Shown piece by piece: positions 16,901-24,734 of a stretch of 64,000 nucleotides of DNA. The translations under genes and the position numbers were made by a program. The first letter of the stretch is position 1, and the number at the start of each line of letters is the position of its first letter. This DNA is from an uncultured Akkermansia sp. (lineage in GTDB: Bacteria > Verrucomicrobiota > Verrucomicrobiia > Verrucomicrobiales > Akkermansiaceae), in contig CAJKMG010000003.1 in assembly GCA_905200945.1 (NCBI GenBank), positions 248,001 through 312,000 of the forward strand. The letters run 5' to 3'. The notes beneath the pieces are model-generated. The model saw nothing but the letters and a program-made list of their open reading frames with translations. It was not told the origin of the DNA and did no database searches.

Positions 16901-17493
16901 TGGCCAGCGGACGGAATGTGAAAGTACTGGTCATGGATACGGAAGTATACTCCAATACTGGCGGCCAGTGCTCCAAATCCACCCCGCGCGCCGCAGTAGC
17001 CAAATTCGCCACGACCGGCAAGCCCGGAGTGAAGAAGGATCTGGGGCTCATGGCCATGACTTACGGCAACGTGTACGTGGCCTCCGTTGCCCTCGGCGCC
17101 AAGGACGAACACACGCTGAAAGCCTTTGTGGAAGCGGAAGCTTATGATGGTCCGGCTCTCATCATCGCCTACTCCCACTGCATTTCCCACGGCATCAATA
17201 TGGCCAAGGGCCTGCAGCAGCAAAAGGCATGGGTGGACTCCGGCCGAGTCCTGCTTTACCGTTATAATCCGGATCTGGCCCGCCAGGGCAAAAATCCGCT
17301 GATTGTGGAAGGCAAGGGCCCGAAAGGCGATCTGCGTGATGTGCTGCTCAGCGAAAACCGCTTCAAGCTTCTGGCGAAAACCAATAAGGAAGGATTTGAA
17401 AAACTCCTTGAAGAAGCCCAGAAGGATGTCTGGCACCGCTGGAACCTGTACCAGAGCATTGCCGGCATGGGTGCCGACAAACCTGCGGAATAA
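13915..17493 (+). CDS. nifJ: Pyruvate:ferredoxin (flavodoxin) oxidoreductase, single-chain
   Basis: 1192 residues, the length of the fused homodimeric enzyme. Domain order is as in the family. The N-terminal pyrimidine-binding domain has YPITPSSPMGE. Next come a gamma domain and a two-[4Fe-4S] ferredoxin domain (CIQCGKCTAVCPH near residue 703 and CTGCTLCADVCPAKS near 760). The C-terminal TPP domain has CAGCGETPYVK and EVYSNTGGQCSKS. It oxidises pyruvate with CoA to acetyl-CoA, CO2 and reduced ferredoxin, a central step of anaerobic fermentation. It is monocistronic: own promoter region and a strong terminator. Start is ATG 13915. Confidence 0.96.
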   Translation: MSDHTTVTYSTIDANEAVASVAYRFSEVIAIYPITPSSPMGESAESWAAVNRKNLWGTVPSVVEMQSEGGAAGTVHGALQTGALATTFTASQGLLLMIPNMFKIAGELTPAVFHVAARSLAYQALSIFGDHSDVMSARSCGWAMLCGSSTQEAADFAAISHAATLESRIPFINFFDGFRTSHEIGKIADITDDTLNGMIKQEWLDSFRERALTPDAPVLRGTAQNPDVYFQGRETVNRFYEATPAIVQNAMDKFAELTGRSYHLVDYTGAPDAERVIILMGSGAEAVEETVEAMMTRENAKVGVLKVRLFRPFPAAELVKALPATVRKIAVLDRTKEPGSQGEPLHQDIIQALFDAQANGTLPFTNGMPKVVGGRYGLSSKEFTPAMVKGVYDNLALDAPKNHFTIGINDDVLGTSLPYDEDYSTEADDVTRAMFFGLGSDGTVGANKDAIKIIGQHTDLYVQGYFVYDSKKSGSSTISHLRFGPRPIKSTYLITKANFLALHQPSLLDLFDFLKNAANGATFLMNSPHPADKLWDTLPARMQQQILDKNIKLYTIDAFAVARKTGMGGRINMIMQTCFFKLASVIPADEAIGYIKKAIAKTYAKKGQDVVDKNIAAVDATLENLHQVDTTGKTVNGHAIPSAMSPDAPDYVQNVLGKMMCGEGDSIPVSQMPVDGTFPNGTSQYEKRNLALDLPEWDPTLCIQCGKCTAVCPHAVIRSKFFSPDALANAPEGFECLDAKHPDWKGEKFVIQISPNDCTGCTLCADVCPAKSKTDPTHKALTMVPAGKIHDKEEANWNFFLSLPDVDRTKVKTDNIRSMQVLRPLFEFSGACAGCGETPYVKMLSQLFGNRLVVANATGCSSIYGGNLPTTPWSHDSEGRGPAWANSLFEDNAEFGLGFRVSLDKQMEHAIELLHEAAGTVGQELVDRILSNPQKDEADIAQQRENIEELKKKITGKPECARLLTLADKLVRKSVWILGGDGWAYDIGYGGLDHILASGRNVKVLVMDTEVYSNTGGQCSKSTPRAAVAKFATTGKPGVKKDLGLMAMTYGNVYVASVALGAKDEHTLKAFVEAEAYDGPALIIAYSHCISHGINMAKGLQQQKAWVDSGRVLLYRYNPDLARQGKNPLIVEGKGPKGDLRDVLLSENRFKLLAKTNKEGFEKLLEEAQKDVWHRWNLYQSIAGMGADKPAE

Positions 17494-17513
17494 GGTATAG
17501 GCCGCTTAACTTC

Positions 17514-17552
17514 AACGCCCCTGCCCGGTTCATCCGGCAGGGGCGTTTTTTA
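17514..17552 (+). terminator. Terminator of the pyruvate:ferredoxin oxidoreductase gene
   Basis: AACGCCCCTGCC and GGCAGGGGCGTT form a 12-bp perfect stem with a 9-base loop followed by TTTTTT, 20 bases after the stop codon. Confidence 0.93.
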
Positions 17553-17559
17553 CTGCCGG

Positions 17560-17587
17560 ATATTCATGAGAAACAAACCATGAATAT
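17560..17587. repeat. Inverted repeat ATATTCATG / CATGAATAT
   Basis: Perfect 9-bp arms around a 10-base spacer, just past the oxidoreductase terminator. It is the first of two inverted repeats in the otherwise empty 17553-17952 gap. The arm spacing would suit a dimeric DNA-binding protein, but no nearby start codon explains it. Confidence 0.5.
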
Positions 17588-17880
17588 TTGGGAGGAGGCC
17601 GTTTTTCCATCATGCAGCCGTGCAAGCAGGTTTTCCTAGCCAGTGCCGGCTTTTCCCGGAAACCGGAATTTATTTTCCCCACCCCTGCAACACAAAAAAA
17701 GAACGCACACTCTGCTACAAGACCTGGTCTTCAACATATGATATGGTTTAATCTCCGCATGGAGATTCTGGAGGCCTTCAATGGAGCCGCAGACTCCTGT
17801 TGCCAGCTACGCTCAGGGCAAAGGCGAGCACTTCATACGGCCAGGGAAATACCGTTACCTCACGCCTTCCTTCCAGAGAA

Positions 17881-17909
17881 GCGCGGCCCTTCTTTCCTGC
17901 GGGCCGCGC
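17881..17909. repeat. GC-rich inverted repeat downstream of the cupin gene
   Basis: GCGCGGCCC and GGGCCGCGC form a perfect 9-bp stem around 11 bases, about 45 bases past the 3' end of the minus-strand cupin gene. There is no T-run, so it is not a classical terminator; it may stabilise the 3' end. The short plus-strand frames in 17588-17971 have no recognisable product. Confidence 0.45.
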
Positions 17910-17952
17910 CAGCGGAGAAACCGGAGAAAGGTCTCAAAACAGGTATGTTTCT

Positions 17953-18390
17953 TCAAGATTCCCGGAAATGATGCACGCCGGAGGAAGAAAATACCATTCC
18001 GGATGCCGTATCTGGAAAATGCACTACATCGGGCGTCAGGCGGGTGCCCACATCCAGATAGACCAGCTTCTCTGTTGCGGATCCGTTGCGGATAACATGC
18101 GCTCCCTCCGGGCTGGCGGGAAATGCAATCGCATCCCCCTCTTTCAAATTTATCTCATCCTCAGGAGTACGTACAACGGCATGGCCCCTGATGATATAAA
18201 ATACCTCTTCATTCACTTCATGGTAATGATAGCCATAGGCGTACGCCCCCGGCTCCACTTCCACGAAATTGGCCGCACATTTTCCGGCATCCGCTTCCCG
18301 AATGACGGGTTTTACCGCAAAGGAATTGCCGTCCCGGCTGATAACCTGAGGCTCCGTCTCCCTGTAATTGGCAATGATGATCTTGTTCAT
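17953..18390 (-). CDS. Cupin domain protein
   Basis: 145 residues with a single cupin barrel. The first cupin motif reads GYHYHEVNEEVFYIIRGHAVV, giving metal-ligand candidates His, His and Glu. The second is GDAIAFPASPEGAHVIRN with the last His. The substrate cannot be told from sequence. It is divergent from the HxlR-type regulator 125 bases away, so it may be that regulator's target. Start is ATG 18390. Confidence 0.8.
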   Translation of the reverse strand: MNKIIIANYRETEPQVISRDGNSFAVKPVIREADAGKCAANFVEVEPGAYAYGYHYHEVNEEVFYIIRGHAVVRTPEDEINLKEGDAIAFPASPEGAHVIRNGSATEKLVYLDVGTRLTPDVVHFPDTASGMVFSSSGVHHFRES

Positions 18391-18514
18391 GGCATTATCT
18401 GTTCATGCTTGCCGTAACGGCAGGCGCTTATTAAAATAGGCGGCAGCATCCTTTCTGTAAAGTAGGCAGAAAATAGTGCCCTAGGTTCCTGAAAGAAACT
18501 ATCCTTTAAAATAA
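18391..18514. promoter_or_regulatory. Divergent cupin/HxlR promoter region
   Basis: 124 bases between two divergent starts must hold both promoters. CTTT-CTGT-AAAG near 18450 and CCTGAAAGAAACTATCCTTTAA near 18488 are partly symmetric and could be HxlR sites. No element is strong enough to fix. Confidence 0.3.
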
Positions 18515-18835
18515 ATGGCTTATCATATTTCATCATGTCCTGTTGAAACTACTCTCCAACTGATTTCCTCCCGCTGGAAAGTGCTCATTCTCCGCGATCT
18601 GCTCGAAGGCACCCGGCGGTTTGGAGAGCTCCGCAAGTCCATTGGCCCTGTGACGCAGAAGGTCCTGACCGCGAACCTGCGTTCCATGGAAAAGGACGGC
18701 CTGCTTACGCGAAAGGTGTATGCGGAAGTACCCCCGCGCGTGGAATACACTCTTACGGAACTGGGGCGCAGTCTGCGCCCCATCCTGGCCTCCATGGCGG
18801 AATGGGGATCGAAATACCAAAGAGAAAACCGCTGA
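18515..18835 (+). CDS. HxlR-family transcriptional regulator
   Basis: 106 residues, the usual size of the family: one winged helix-turn-helix with CPVETTLQLISSRWKVLILRDL, GTRRFGELRKSI, VTQKVLTANLRSMEKDGLL and YTLTELGRSL. HxlR regulators sense redox or aldehyde stress, often through a cysteine near the N-terminus; one Cys is at residue 8. Divergent from the cupin gene, which it may control. Start is ATG 18515. Confidence 0.88.
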   Translation: MAYHISSCPVETTLQLISSRWKVLILRDLLEGTRRFGELRKSIGPVTQKVLTANLRSMEKDGLLTRKVYAEVPPRVEYTLTELGRSLRPILASMAEWGSKYQRENR

Positions 18836-18914
18836 TCCTCCTTGTCCGGCGTTTGAGCCAAGCCTCCGGAAGGACATGAAAATACAGTGGTTCCCTTTTC
18901 CCCCTGCGGAAAGG

Positions 18915-21053
18915 TCAGCGGGAAATTTCCGCTGTTTTACGGATGATTTCACGGGCCTTCCGCACATCATCCTCATGGGAATCCCCACGGCTTTTTTCCA
19001 CGGTAAAGAGTTTGGAAAGCTCTTCATCCATGCGGGCTACGGCGGCTTTCGCCTTGGGATTTTTCGCGGCTCGGGCACGCAGGATATTGACCTTTTCAAA
19101 TTCCTCCAGGCCATCCCTCAGTTTTTCAAACCGCAGGGAGCTGAGATTGCCGGGATAAACCAGGTAACAGTCTCCCGCGGGCCAGTTCCCGAAGTCTGTC
19201 TTTTCAAACGGATTACGGTTCCAGGAATTATAAGCCCATCTTAAAAAGCCGTCCAGATGGTTGGCTGCCGCAAAGAGGGGAAGCCACTCCGCCTCCGCCA
19301 GCGGGGAAATAGTGAAGGTATTGGGCTTTTTGGGATGGACGCACACGTAGAACGTCGTCTTTTTTCCTTCCTTCTTGCGCTGCGCCAGCAGATCGCCCGT
19401 GACCGTGCCTGCATGATCAATGACGGGAGAGACGTCATAAACGTCCCGGGTCATGGCCGTAGGCCGGTTGACGGCGGAAACGATTTTGAATTCCGGGGCA
19501 TACTTGTCCAGCACATTCTTGGCCGCCTTGGCCATAGCGTCCGGCCGTTCATCCAGCCCGATGCAGGTTTTGTCCAGCCAGCCTTTGCTCTTGACGTGTT
19601 TTCGGAAATCCGTCAGGAAAGGCCCCCAGATAGCTTCATAGGAAGGATCATTCGGTTTAAGATCCAGAAATTTGTACTTCCCGGTCGTCTCATCCAGATA
19701 ACGGATCTTCATGTTCCAGGGAATCATGGTGTAGCAGGATATCTGCCCCTTGACGCCCACCTCATTCATCATGAAAGAAACCCACCTGTCAAAATTGGCG
19801 TAATTCCAGCGCATGGTTCCGTTTTTGCCCTTGACCCATTCAATCATGGGCGGGAACCAGTCATAAGTCTGGGCATTCCAGGCTTCATCAATCAGGGAGC
19901 ATGTAATGGCCTTCTGCCCGGCGTCCGCCAGCCTTTTCATCACCGGTTTCATCAGCGCGAAATGCTCCGGAGACCACGGTTCCACATCATGCCAGCGGGC
20001 CACGGCCTGCGGATGCTGCCACAAGTCCAGATGAACTTGCCAATGGGCGGGAGCGGGAAGGGATTCCGGCGCCACCTCCAGAATCACCGGCACACTGACG
20101 GGAGAGCCGCTTTCAGCGGAAACCACTATTTTTCCTTTGTATACGCCGGGTTTGGCAGACGGGGGGATATTGACCTCCACCCACACCGGACGCACACCTC
20201 CGGCTTGCAGATCGCAGCTGTTTTCGCTGCCGATGATATCTGAAATCAGCCTGTTACCGCCCCTGGTGTAGCGTATCAAGGCCGTCCGGACAGGGATAAC
20301 CTGTCCGGCAGCGTTTTTTACCCCGGCGCAAGATGCCGATAACTGGGGCTGCGCCTGGGAAGACCAGACGGCAATTTGGCCGCCGGCACGTTCGCCTCTC
20401 CAGCCGGACAGACGCACAGCATCCTGAAGCATTTCCTTCCCGGGAGCACCGTTGTAAGGAATACGGTCATAATCCTTCACTGCTGCAGCTTGCAGGCTCA
20501 GGGCGGCATCGGGGCCGTACCCTTTGATTTCCACCAGGTGCCCCCCCTTCTCATTGCCGGCGCTATTGCCTAAAAAAGTGATTTTAACGTAACGGACCGT
20601 CTGTGGATTGAATTTGAAGGGAACGCCTTCCGAAGTAGCGGCAATGCTGTTGGAAGACTGGTCCGCCAACATTTTCCAATTCTTTCCGTCTTCGGAACCT
20701 TCTATTTTATATTTGTAAATGCGTCCTCCCTCCCAATAGGGCCATACATGCAGGGCGGAAAGTGTCCGGGGCTTTCCCATATCTATCTGAAGCCAGACGG
20801 GAATGCCCTCGCACCCCCAATATTTGCCGGCGTTATTCGCCTGCCCATCCACGGCCAGTTCCGGACGGTCACTGCCGTAATGACCGGAAGCGGTTACTTT
20901 GGCTCCGGCAAATAAATTGCCCGCATCGCTTGGGGTGCCTGAGGAAATCAGGGCGGGTTCATACAGGGGATGCCTCTCCAGGGACTGGGCCTGGCCAAAA
21001 GACGTTAAGGCAATGGCGGAACACAGAGGAAAAAAAAGATAGCGCATACACAT
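18915..21053 (-). CDS. Secreted glycoside hydrolase, GH123-like, with N-terminal discoidin domain
   Basis: 712 residues. A signal peptide (ending near FGQA-QS) is followed by an F5/8 type C (discoidin) module at about 40-175 (ASGHYGSDRPELAVDG, NNAGKYWGCEG, VRYVKITFLGN). A beta-sandwich linker domain (180-340) precedes a (beta/alpha)8 catalytic domain at about 340-680. An adjacent Asp-Glu pair in C-I-G-L-D-E-R-P (residues 501-502) matches the substrate-assisted catalytic pair of GH123 beta-N-acetylgalactosaminidases. The end (RWAYNSWNRNPFEKT, GDCYLVYPG, LRFEKLRDGLEEFE) is the DUF4091/GH123 signature. It would release GalNAc from mucin-type glycans outside the cytoplasm. Substrate is inferred. 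Start is ATG 21053 or 21047. Confidence 0.82.
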   Translation of the reverse strand: MCMRYLFFPLCSAIALTSFGQAQSLERHPLYEPALISSGTPSDAGNLFAGAKVTASGHYGSDRPELAVDGQANNAGKYWGCEGIPVWLQIDMGKPRTLSALHVWPYWEGGRIYKYKIEGSEDGKNWKMLADQSSNSIAATSEGVPFKFNPQTVRYVKITFLGNSAGNEKGGHLVEIKGYGPDAALSLQAAAVKDYDRIPYNGAPGKEMLQDAVRLSGWRGERAGGQIAVWSSQAQPQLSASCAGVKNAAGQVIPVRTALIRYTRGGNRLISDIIGSENSCDLQAGGVRPVWVEVNIPPSAKPGVYKGKIVVSAESGSPVSVPVILEVAPESLPAPAHWQVHLDLWQHPQAVARWHDVEPWSPEHFALMKPVMKRLADAGQKAITCSLIDEAWNAQTYDWFPPMIEWVKGKNGTMRWNYANFDRWVSFMMNEVGVKGQISCYTMIPWNMKIRYLDETTGKYKFLDLKPNDPSYEAIWGPFLTDFRKHVKSKGWLDKTCIGLDERPDAMAKAAKNVLDKYAPEFKIVSAVNRPTAMTRDVYDVSPVIDHAGTVTGDLLAQRKKEGKKTTFYVCVHPKKPNTFTISPLAEAEWLPLFAAANHLDGFLRWAYNSWNRNPFEKTDFGNWPAGDCYLVYPGNLSSLRFEKLRDGLEEFEKVNILRARAAKNPKAKAAVARMDEELSKLFTVEKSRGDSHEDDVRKAREIIRKTAEISR

Positions 21054-21101
21054 ATATATGCGCCGGAATTCCCTTTTCTTTCAAAATAAAAATTGTTTCC
21101 G

Positions 21102-21869
21102 CTACTCCGCCAAAGGACGTACGGGTATTCCTCTGGAAGCAAAATAAGCCTTGGCTTCCGGCACCGTATATTCCCCAAAGTGGAAAATGGAAGCCGCCAG
21201 CACGGCATCCGCCTTTCCTTCCACCAGCACATCCACCATGTGGTCCAAATTACCCGCACCCCCGCTGGCAATCACCGGAATGCGTACCGCACTGCTTACG
21301 GCGCGGGTCAATTCAATATCATAACCCGTTTTGGCACCGTCCGCATCCATGCTGGTCAACAAGATTTCCCCGGCCCCGCGGCGTTCCGCCTCCACGGCCC
21401 ATTCCACGGCATCCAGCCCAACGAACTTCCGGCCTCCATGGGTGGAAACGCCCCACTTTCCGGAAGCCTGGCGTTTGGCGTCAATAGCGACGACGATGCA
21501 CTGGCTGCCGAAAGCCGCCGCACCTTCATTAATCAGTTCCGGCCGGTTGATAGCCGCCGTATTCAGGGAGACCTTGTCCGCACCCGCCAAAAGCATTTCG
21601 CGCATATCCTTCACGGAACGGATGCCGCCGCCCACCGTCAGCGGCATGAAACAGCATGCCGCCGTGCGGCGCACAACGTCCACCATGGTGGCACGGCCAT
21701 CGGAAGAAGCGGTAATATCCAGAAAAACAAGTTCATCCGCCTGCTGGGCATCATACGCCCTGGCGCACTCTACCGGATCCCCGGCATCCCTCAGATTGAT
21801 GAAATTGGTCCCCTTGACGACCCTGCCGTTCGTTACGTCCAGACACGGAATAATTCTTTTAGCCAGCAC
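21102..21869 (-). CDS. hisF: Imidazole glycerol phosphate synthase cyclase subunit
   Basis: 255 residues from GTG 21869. The frame reaches a TTG at 21881, but only the GTG yields the universal start [11 protein letters not shown]. The (beta/alpha)8 barrel has both catalytic aspartates (PCLDV and LLTSMDADG) and phosphate-binding loops ([15 protein letters not shown]). With HisH it converts PRFAR to imidazole glycerol phosphate and AICAR in histidine synthesis. No other his gene is in the window. It lies 48 bases after the GH123-like start, on the same strand. Confidence 0.95.
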   Translation of the reverse strand: MLAKRIIPCLDVTNGRVVKGTNFINLRDAGDPVECARAYDAQQADELVFLDITASSDGRATMVDVVRRTAACCFMPLTVGGGIRSVKDMREMLLAGADKVSLNTAAINRPELINEGAAAFGSQCIVVAIDAKRQASGKWGVSTHGGRKFVGLDAVEWAVEAERRGAGEILLTSMDADGAKTGYDIELTRAVSSAVRIPVIASGGAGNLDHMVDVLVEGKADAVLAASIFHFGEYTVPEAKAYFASRGIPVRPLAE

Positions 21870-21881
21870 GGGCCCTATCAA

Positions 21882-22178
21882 GCCATCACCGCTGCTAAAG
21901 GAAAAGCCTAAAATACGGCTTGCCGCGGGATGCCTTTTGATAAAAAACCTCTTCTTTTTGACCCGATGCCCTTTTCAGCAGTACTGCCATTCATATATCC
22001 CAATAAAAAATTTATTGAAATTTATCAATATCATTAACCCATTTTCCGACTGGCCCTGCCCCGCCATGAAGCAACGCTGTGCGGCATGTGTCCCTTCTCG
22101 CCCGCATATGCATAAAACGGCCTAAGAGCTTTCCTTTCCATGTCCAGGTGGTAGAGTCCGCATAAGGCATCTCCATTC
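21882..22178. promoter_or_regulatory. AT-rich hisF/trkH divergent region
   Basis: About 300 bases between hisF (leftward) and trkH (rightward). The stretch 21999-22035 is very AT-rich with repeated AAATTT and ATTTATTGAAATTTATC, a likely promoter area. No terminator or RNA gene is seen. Confidence 0.35.
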
Positions 22179-23927
22179 ATGACCACCACACGCTCGGGAT
22201 TCACCAAACTTGCAGCCGTCTGCATTGCCATTCTTCTGGGGGCGGTGGTCTGGGAACTGGGATGGCCCCTGACGCGTGCGGAATATGAATGGTCACGCCT
22301 GATCGCAGCCGTCGCCACGCTGGGCCATCTGACGGGTATTCTGGGATCCTATTTCCGGAAGGAAATCAACCGCCCTTCCCTGAGGCTCCTGATTTTCCAA
22401 ATAGTCAGCTGCCTCATGATTTTCCTCCTGATTGCCAGGGAACAACAGGAAGCGGGATACATGAGGTTCACGGAGCTTTCCCGCCTGGTGATTACGGCCG
22501 GGCTGATTGCCATTCCCACGCTGATGTCCCTGACCAGGATTTTTGAATGGCTGGTGGGCAAGCAAAAAAAAGGCCGGCCTCTCATGGCCCCTGCCATGCA
22601 GTTTGTAGCCTCTCTGGGAGTGGTCATCCTGGCAGGCACCGGATTGCTTCTGCTTCCCAATTCCACATATCCGGGTATTACGCTCAGTTTTACGGATGCC
22701 CTGTTCACCAGCACCAGCGCGGTATGCGTCACCGGTCTGAACGCCGTAGATTTTGCCCATACTTTCACCCCGCTGGGGGAAATGTTTACGCTTGCTCTTA
22801 TCCAGATTGGCGGATTCGGCATCATGACGTTCGCTTACTTCGTAGCCATGGTGGCGGGCCAGGGTTTTTCCCTGAGAGACCGAGTGCTGCTGACGGATCT
22901 GCTTGATGAAGACAATCTGGGGGCTGTCGTCTCTTTTATCACCACTATTGTGGTCAGTACGTTGTTCATCGAACTGTGCGGCGCCGTCCTTCTTTATTTC
23001 TCCTGGGAAGGGAAGAACATCAACCTGATGGGGGAACCTTTGTGGTGGCACTCCCTGTTCCACTCCGTTTCCGCCTTCTGCAATGCGGGTTTTTCAACTT
23101 TCCCGATGAATTTGATGGAACCGGGTATCCGCCTGTGCCACAGCGGGCAGGCGGTTATTATGGCGCTGATCATATGCGGCGGCCTGGGATTCGGCATTTA
23201 CAAGGAAATCAATTCACGTCTGGCAAACCGCTTCTTTTCCAAAAACCGCCGCCTGCACATGCAGTGGACCCCTTATTTCAAGCTGGTGATGATCTCCACG
23301 GGGATTCTTCTGGCGGGGGGCACCCTGGCTATTTTTGCCGTTTCCTCTCCCCATGCTGCGGAACCGTTGTGGGAACACCTTTGGATTTGTTTTTTCGACA
23401 GCGTCACGGCTCGCACGGCGGGATTCAATATCAGCGACTACAGCCGCTATCTGCCCGCGGCCAGCCTTATTATGTGCGGTCTGATGATGGTGGGGGGCAG
23501 CCCCGGCGGGACGGCAGGCGGCATGAGAACCACTACCTGCGCCATTGCGGGCGCGGAAATCCTGCGTATCCTCCGCGGCAGGGATCATGTGGAATTTTTC
23601 CGCCGCCGCATAGACCAGCGCACCGTGGCGCGCTGCGTGATTACCGCGGTAGTCTCCTGTGCCTGGATCGGTTGCTTTACCGTCCTGATTTGCGCTCTGG
23701 AGCCCTCCATGAGCTCTCTGGATATCTTCTTTGAAAACTGCAGCGCTTTTGCTACGGTAGGCGTGTCGCGGGGCATCACTCCAGATTTAAGCGATCCTTC
23801 CAAATATCTTCTTATCATCAACATGCTTGCCGGCCGCGTGGGGCTTTTCGCTTTTCTCATTGCACTGGCCGGCACCCCTACTCCGCGTCATTACCGCTAT
23901 CCATCCGTCAAAATCCCGTTAACCTGA
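22179..23927 (+). CDS. trkH: TrkH/KtrB-family potassium transporter membrane subunit
   Basis: 582 residues, highly hydrophobic. Four pore repeats with selectivity-filter glycines are visible: TSAVCVTGLNAVD, SVSAFCNAGFST, SVTARTAGFNISD and NCSAFATVGVSRG. The first 150 residues form an extra N-terminal helical region before the conserved LLLLPNSTYPG. It conducts K+ (with Na+ or H+) into the cytoplasm. It is followed after 10 bases by the regulatory subunit. Start is ATG 22179. Confidence 0.92.
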   Translation: MTTTRSGFTKLAAVCIAILLGAVVWELGWPLTRAEYEWSRLIAAVATLGHLTGILGSYFRKEINRPSLRLLIFQIVSCLMIFLLIAREQQEAGYMRFTELSRLVITAGLIAIPTLMSLTRIFEWLVGKQKKGRPLMAPAMQFVASLGVVILAGTGLLLLPNSTYPGITLSFTDALFTSTSAVCVTGLNAVDFAHTFTPLGEMFTLALIQIGGFGIMTFAYFVAMVAGQGFSLRDRVLLTDLLDEDNLGAVVSFITTIVVSTLFIELCGAVLLYFSWEGKNINLMGEPLWWHSLFHSVSAFCNAGFSTFPMNLMEPGIRLCHSGQAVIMALIICGGLGFGIYKEINSRLANRFFSKNRRLHMQWTPYFKLVMISTGILLAGGTLAIFAVSSPHAAEPLWEHLWICFFDSVTARTAGFNISDYSRYLPAASLIMCGLMMVGGSPGGTAGGMRTTTCAIAGAEILRILRGRDHVEFFRRRIDQRTVARCVITAVVSCAWIGCFTVLICALEPSMSSLDIFFENCSAFATVGVSRGITPDLSDPSKYLLIINMLAGRVGLFAFLIALAGTPTPRHYRYPSVKIPLT

Positions 23928-23937
23928 ATATACCATT

Positions 23938-24642
23938 ATGAGATACACCGTTATCGGCCTGGGCCAGTTTGGACAGGAACTCTGCACAGAACTTTCCGCC
24001 CGCAATATTGAAGTAGTGGCTGTTGCCTCCACGGATGAAGAATTGGAGCAAATCAAGGACCTGGTGACCTATGCCGTGGTGACGGATTACACTAATCCGG
24101 CCGCTTTGCGTGAACTGGAACTGGACGACCAGTCCGCCGTCATCGTCGCCATCGGAGACAGCTTTGAAGAAAATCTCCTCGTCGTCACGCACCTCCAGAA
24201 AATGGGCGTCCGCTACATTTACGCCCGCGTCATGAGTCCGGTGCATGAACATATTTTAAGCCAGATGAACGTGTATGCGCTCATCAACTTGTCCCGCGTG
24301 GCTTCCAAGCAGCTTGCCAGCCAGTTGGAATCCCCGGAATTCCTGCGCGTCTCCCCCATGGATGAAAACCACAGCATCGTGGAAATAGCCGTGCCGCGCA
24401 TCTGGGTGGGCAAGCGCCTGCGGGATGTGGGCCTGCGCACGGAACACCACCTTAATCTGCTCACCATCCGCCGCGGAGAAGCCCAGACTCCGCAGGGCCG
24501 CCGGGAAATCCTGTCCATCCCGCGCATTCCCGTCATCGGCACCCCTTCCCCGGATCTCGTTTTTGAAGACCACGATATTCTGGTCCTGTTCGGCAAGGAA
24601 ACAAACTTGATTGAATTCGCCCAATTATCCAAGGGATTGTAA
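23938..24642 (+). CDS. trkA: TrkA/KtrA-type RCK potassium channel regulatory subunit
   Basis: 234 residues: an RCK-N Rossmann domain (YTVIGLGQFGQELC at the start, nucleotide-binding acid at VVAVASTDEE) and an RCK-C domain (VGKRLRDVGLRTEHHLNLLTI; VFEDHDILVLFG). This single-unit layout is KtrA-like rather than the doubled E. coli TrkA. It forms the cytoplasmic ring that gates TrkH in response to nucleotides. It lies 10 bases after trkH, as one operon. Confidence 0.92.
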   Translation: MRYTVIGLGQFGQELCTELSARNIEVVAVASTDEELEQIKDLVTYAVVTDYTNPAALRELELDDQSAVIVAIGDSFEENLLVVTHLQKMGVRYIYARVMSPVHEHILSQMNVYALINLSRVASKQLASQLESPEFLRVSPMDENHSIVEIAVPRIWVGKRLRDVGLRTEHHLNLLTIRRGEAQTPQGRREILSIPRIPVIGTPSPDLVFEDHDILVLFGKETNLIEFAQLSKGL

Positions 24643-24734
24643 ACCATTCTCCGCGAGTAAACCGGGGGGATATACCTCTCCATTTCATAAAAAGTCAACG
24701 GCTAAGCTGCCTTACAAATCAGCCGCCTGTCTTT

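Noticed and set aside
15331..17436. 701-codon minus-strand frame opposite the pyruvate:ferredoxin oxidoreductase
   Set aside because: The plus-strand product is a textbook full-length enzyme; the minus frame is its antisense shadow.
17588..18417. Plus-strand frames of 104-205 codons opposite the cupin gene
   Set aside because: They overlap the cupin gene, which has a clear fold, and none has a known domain.
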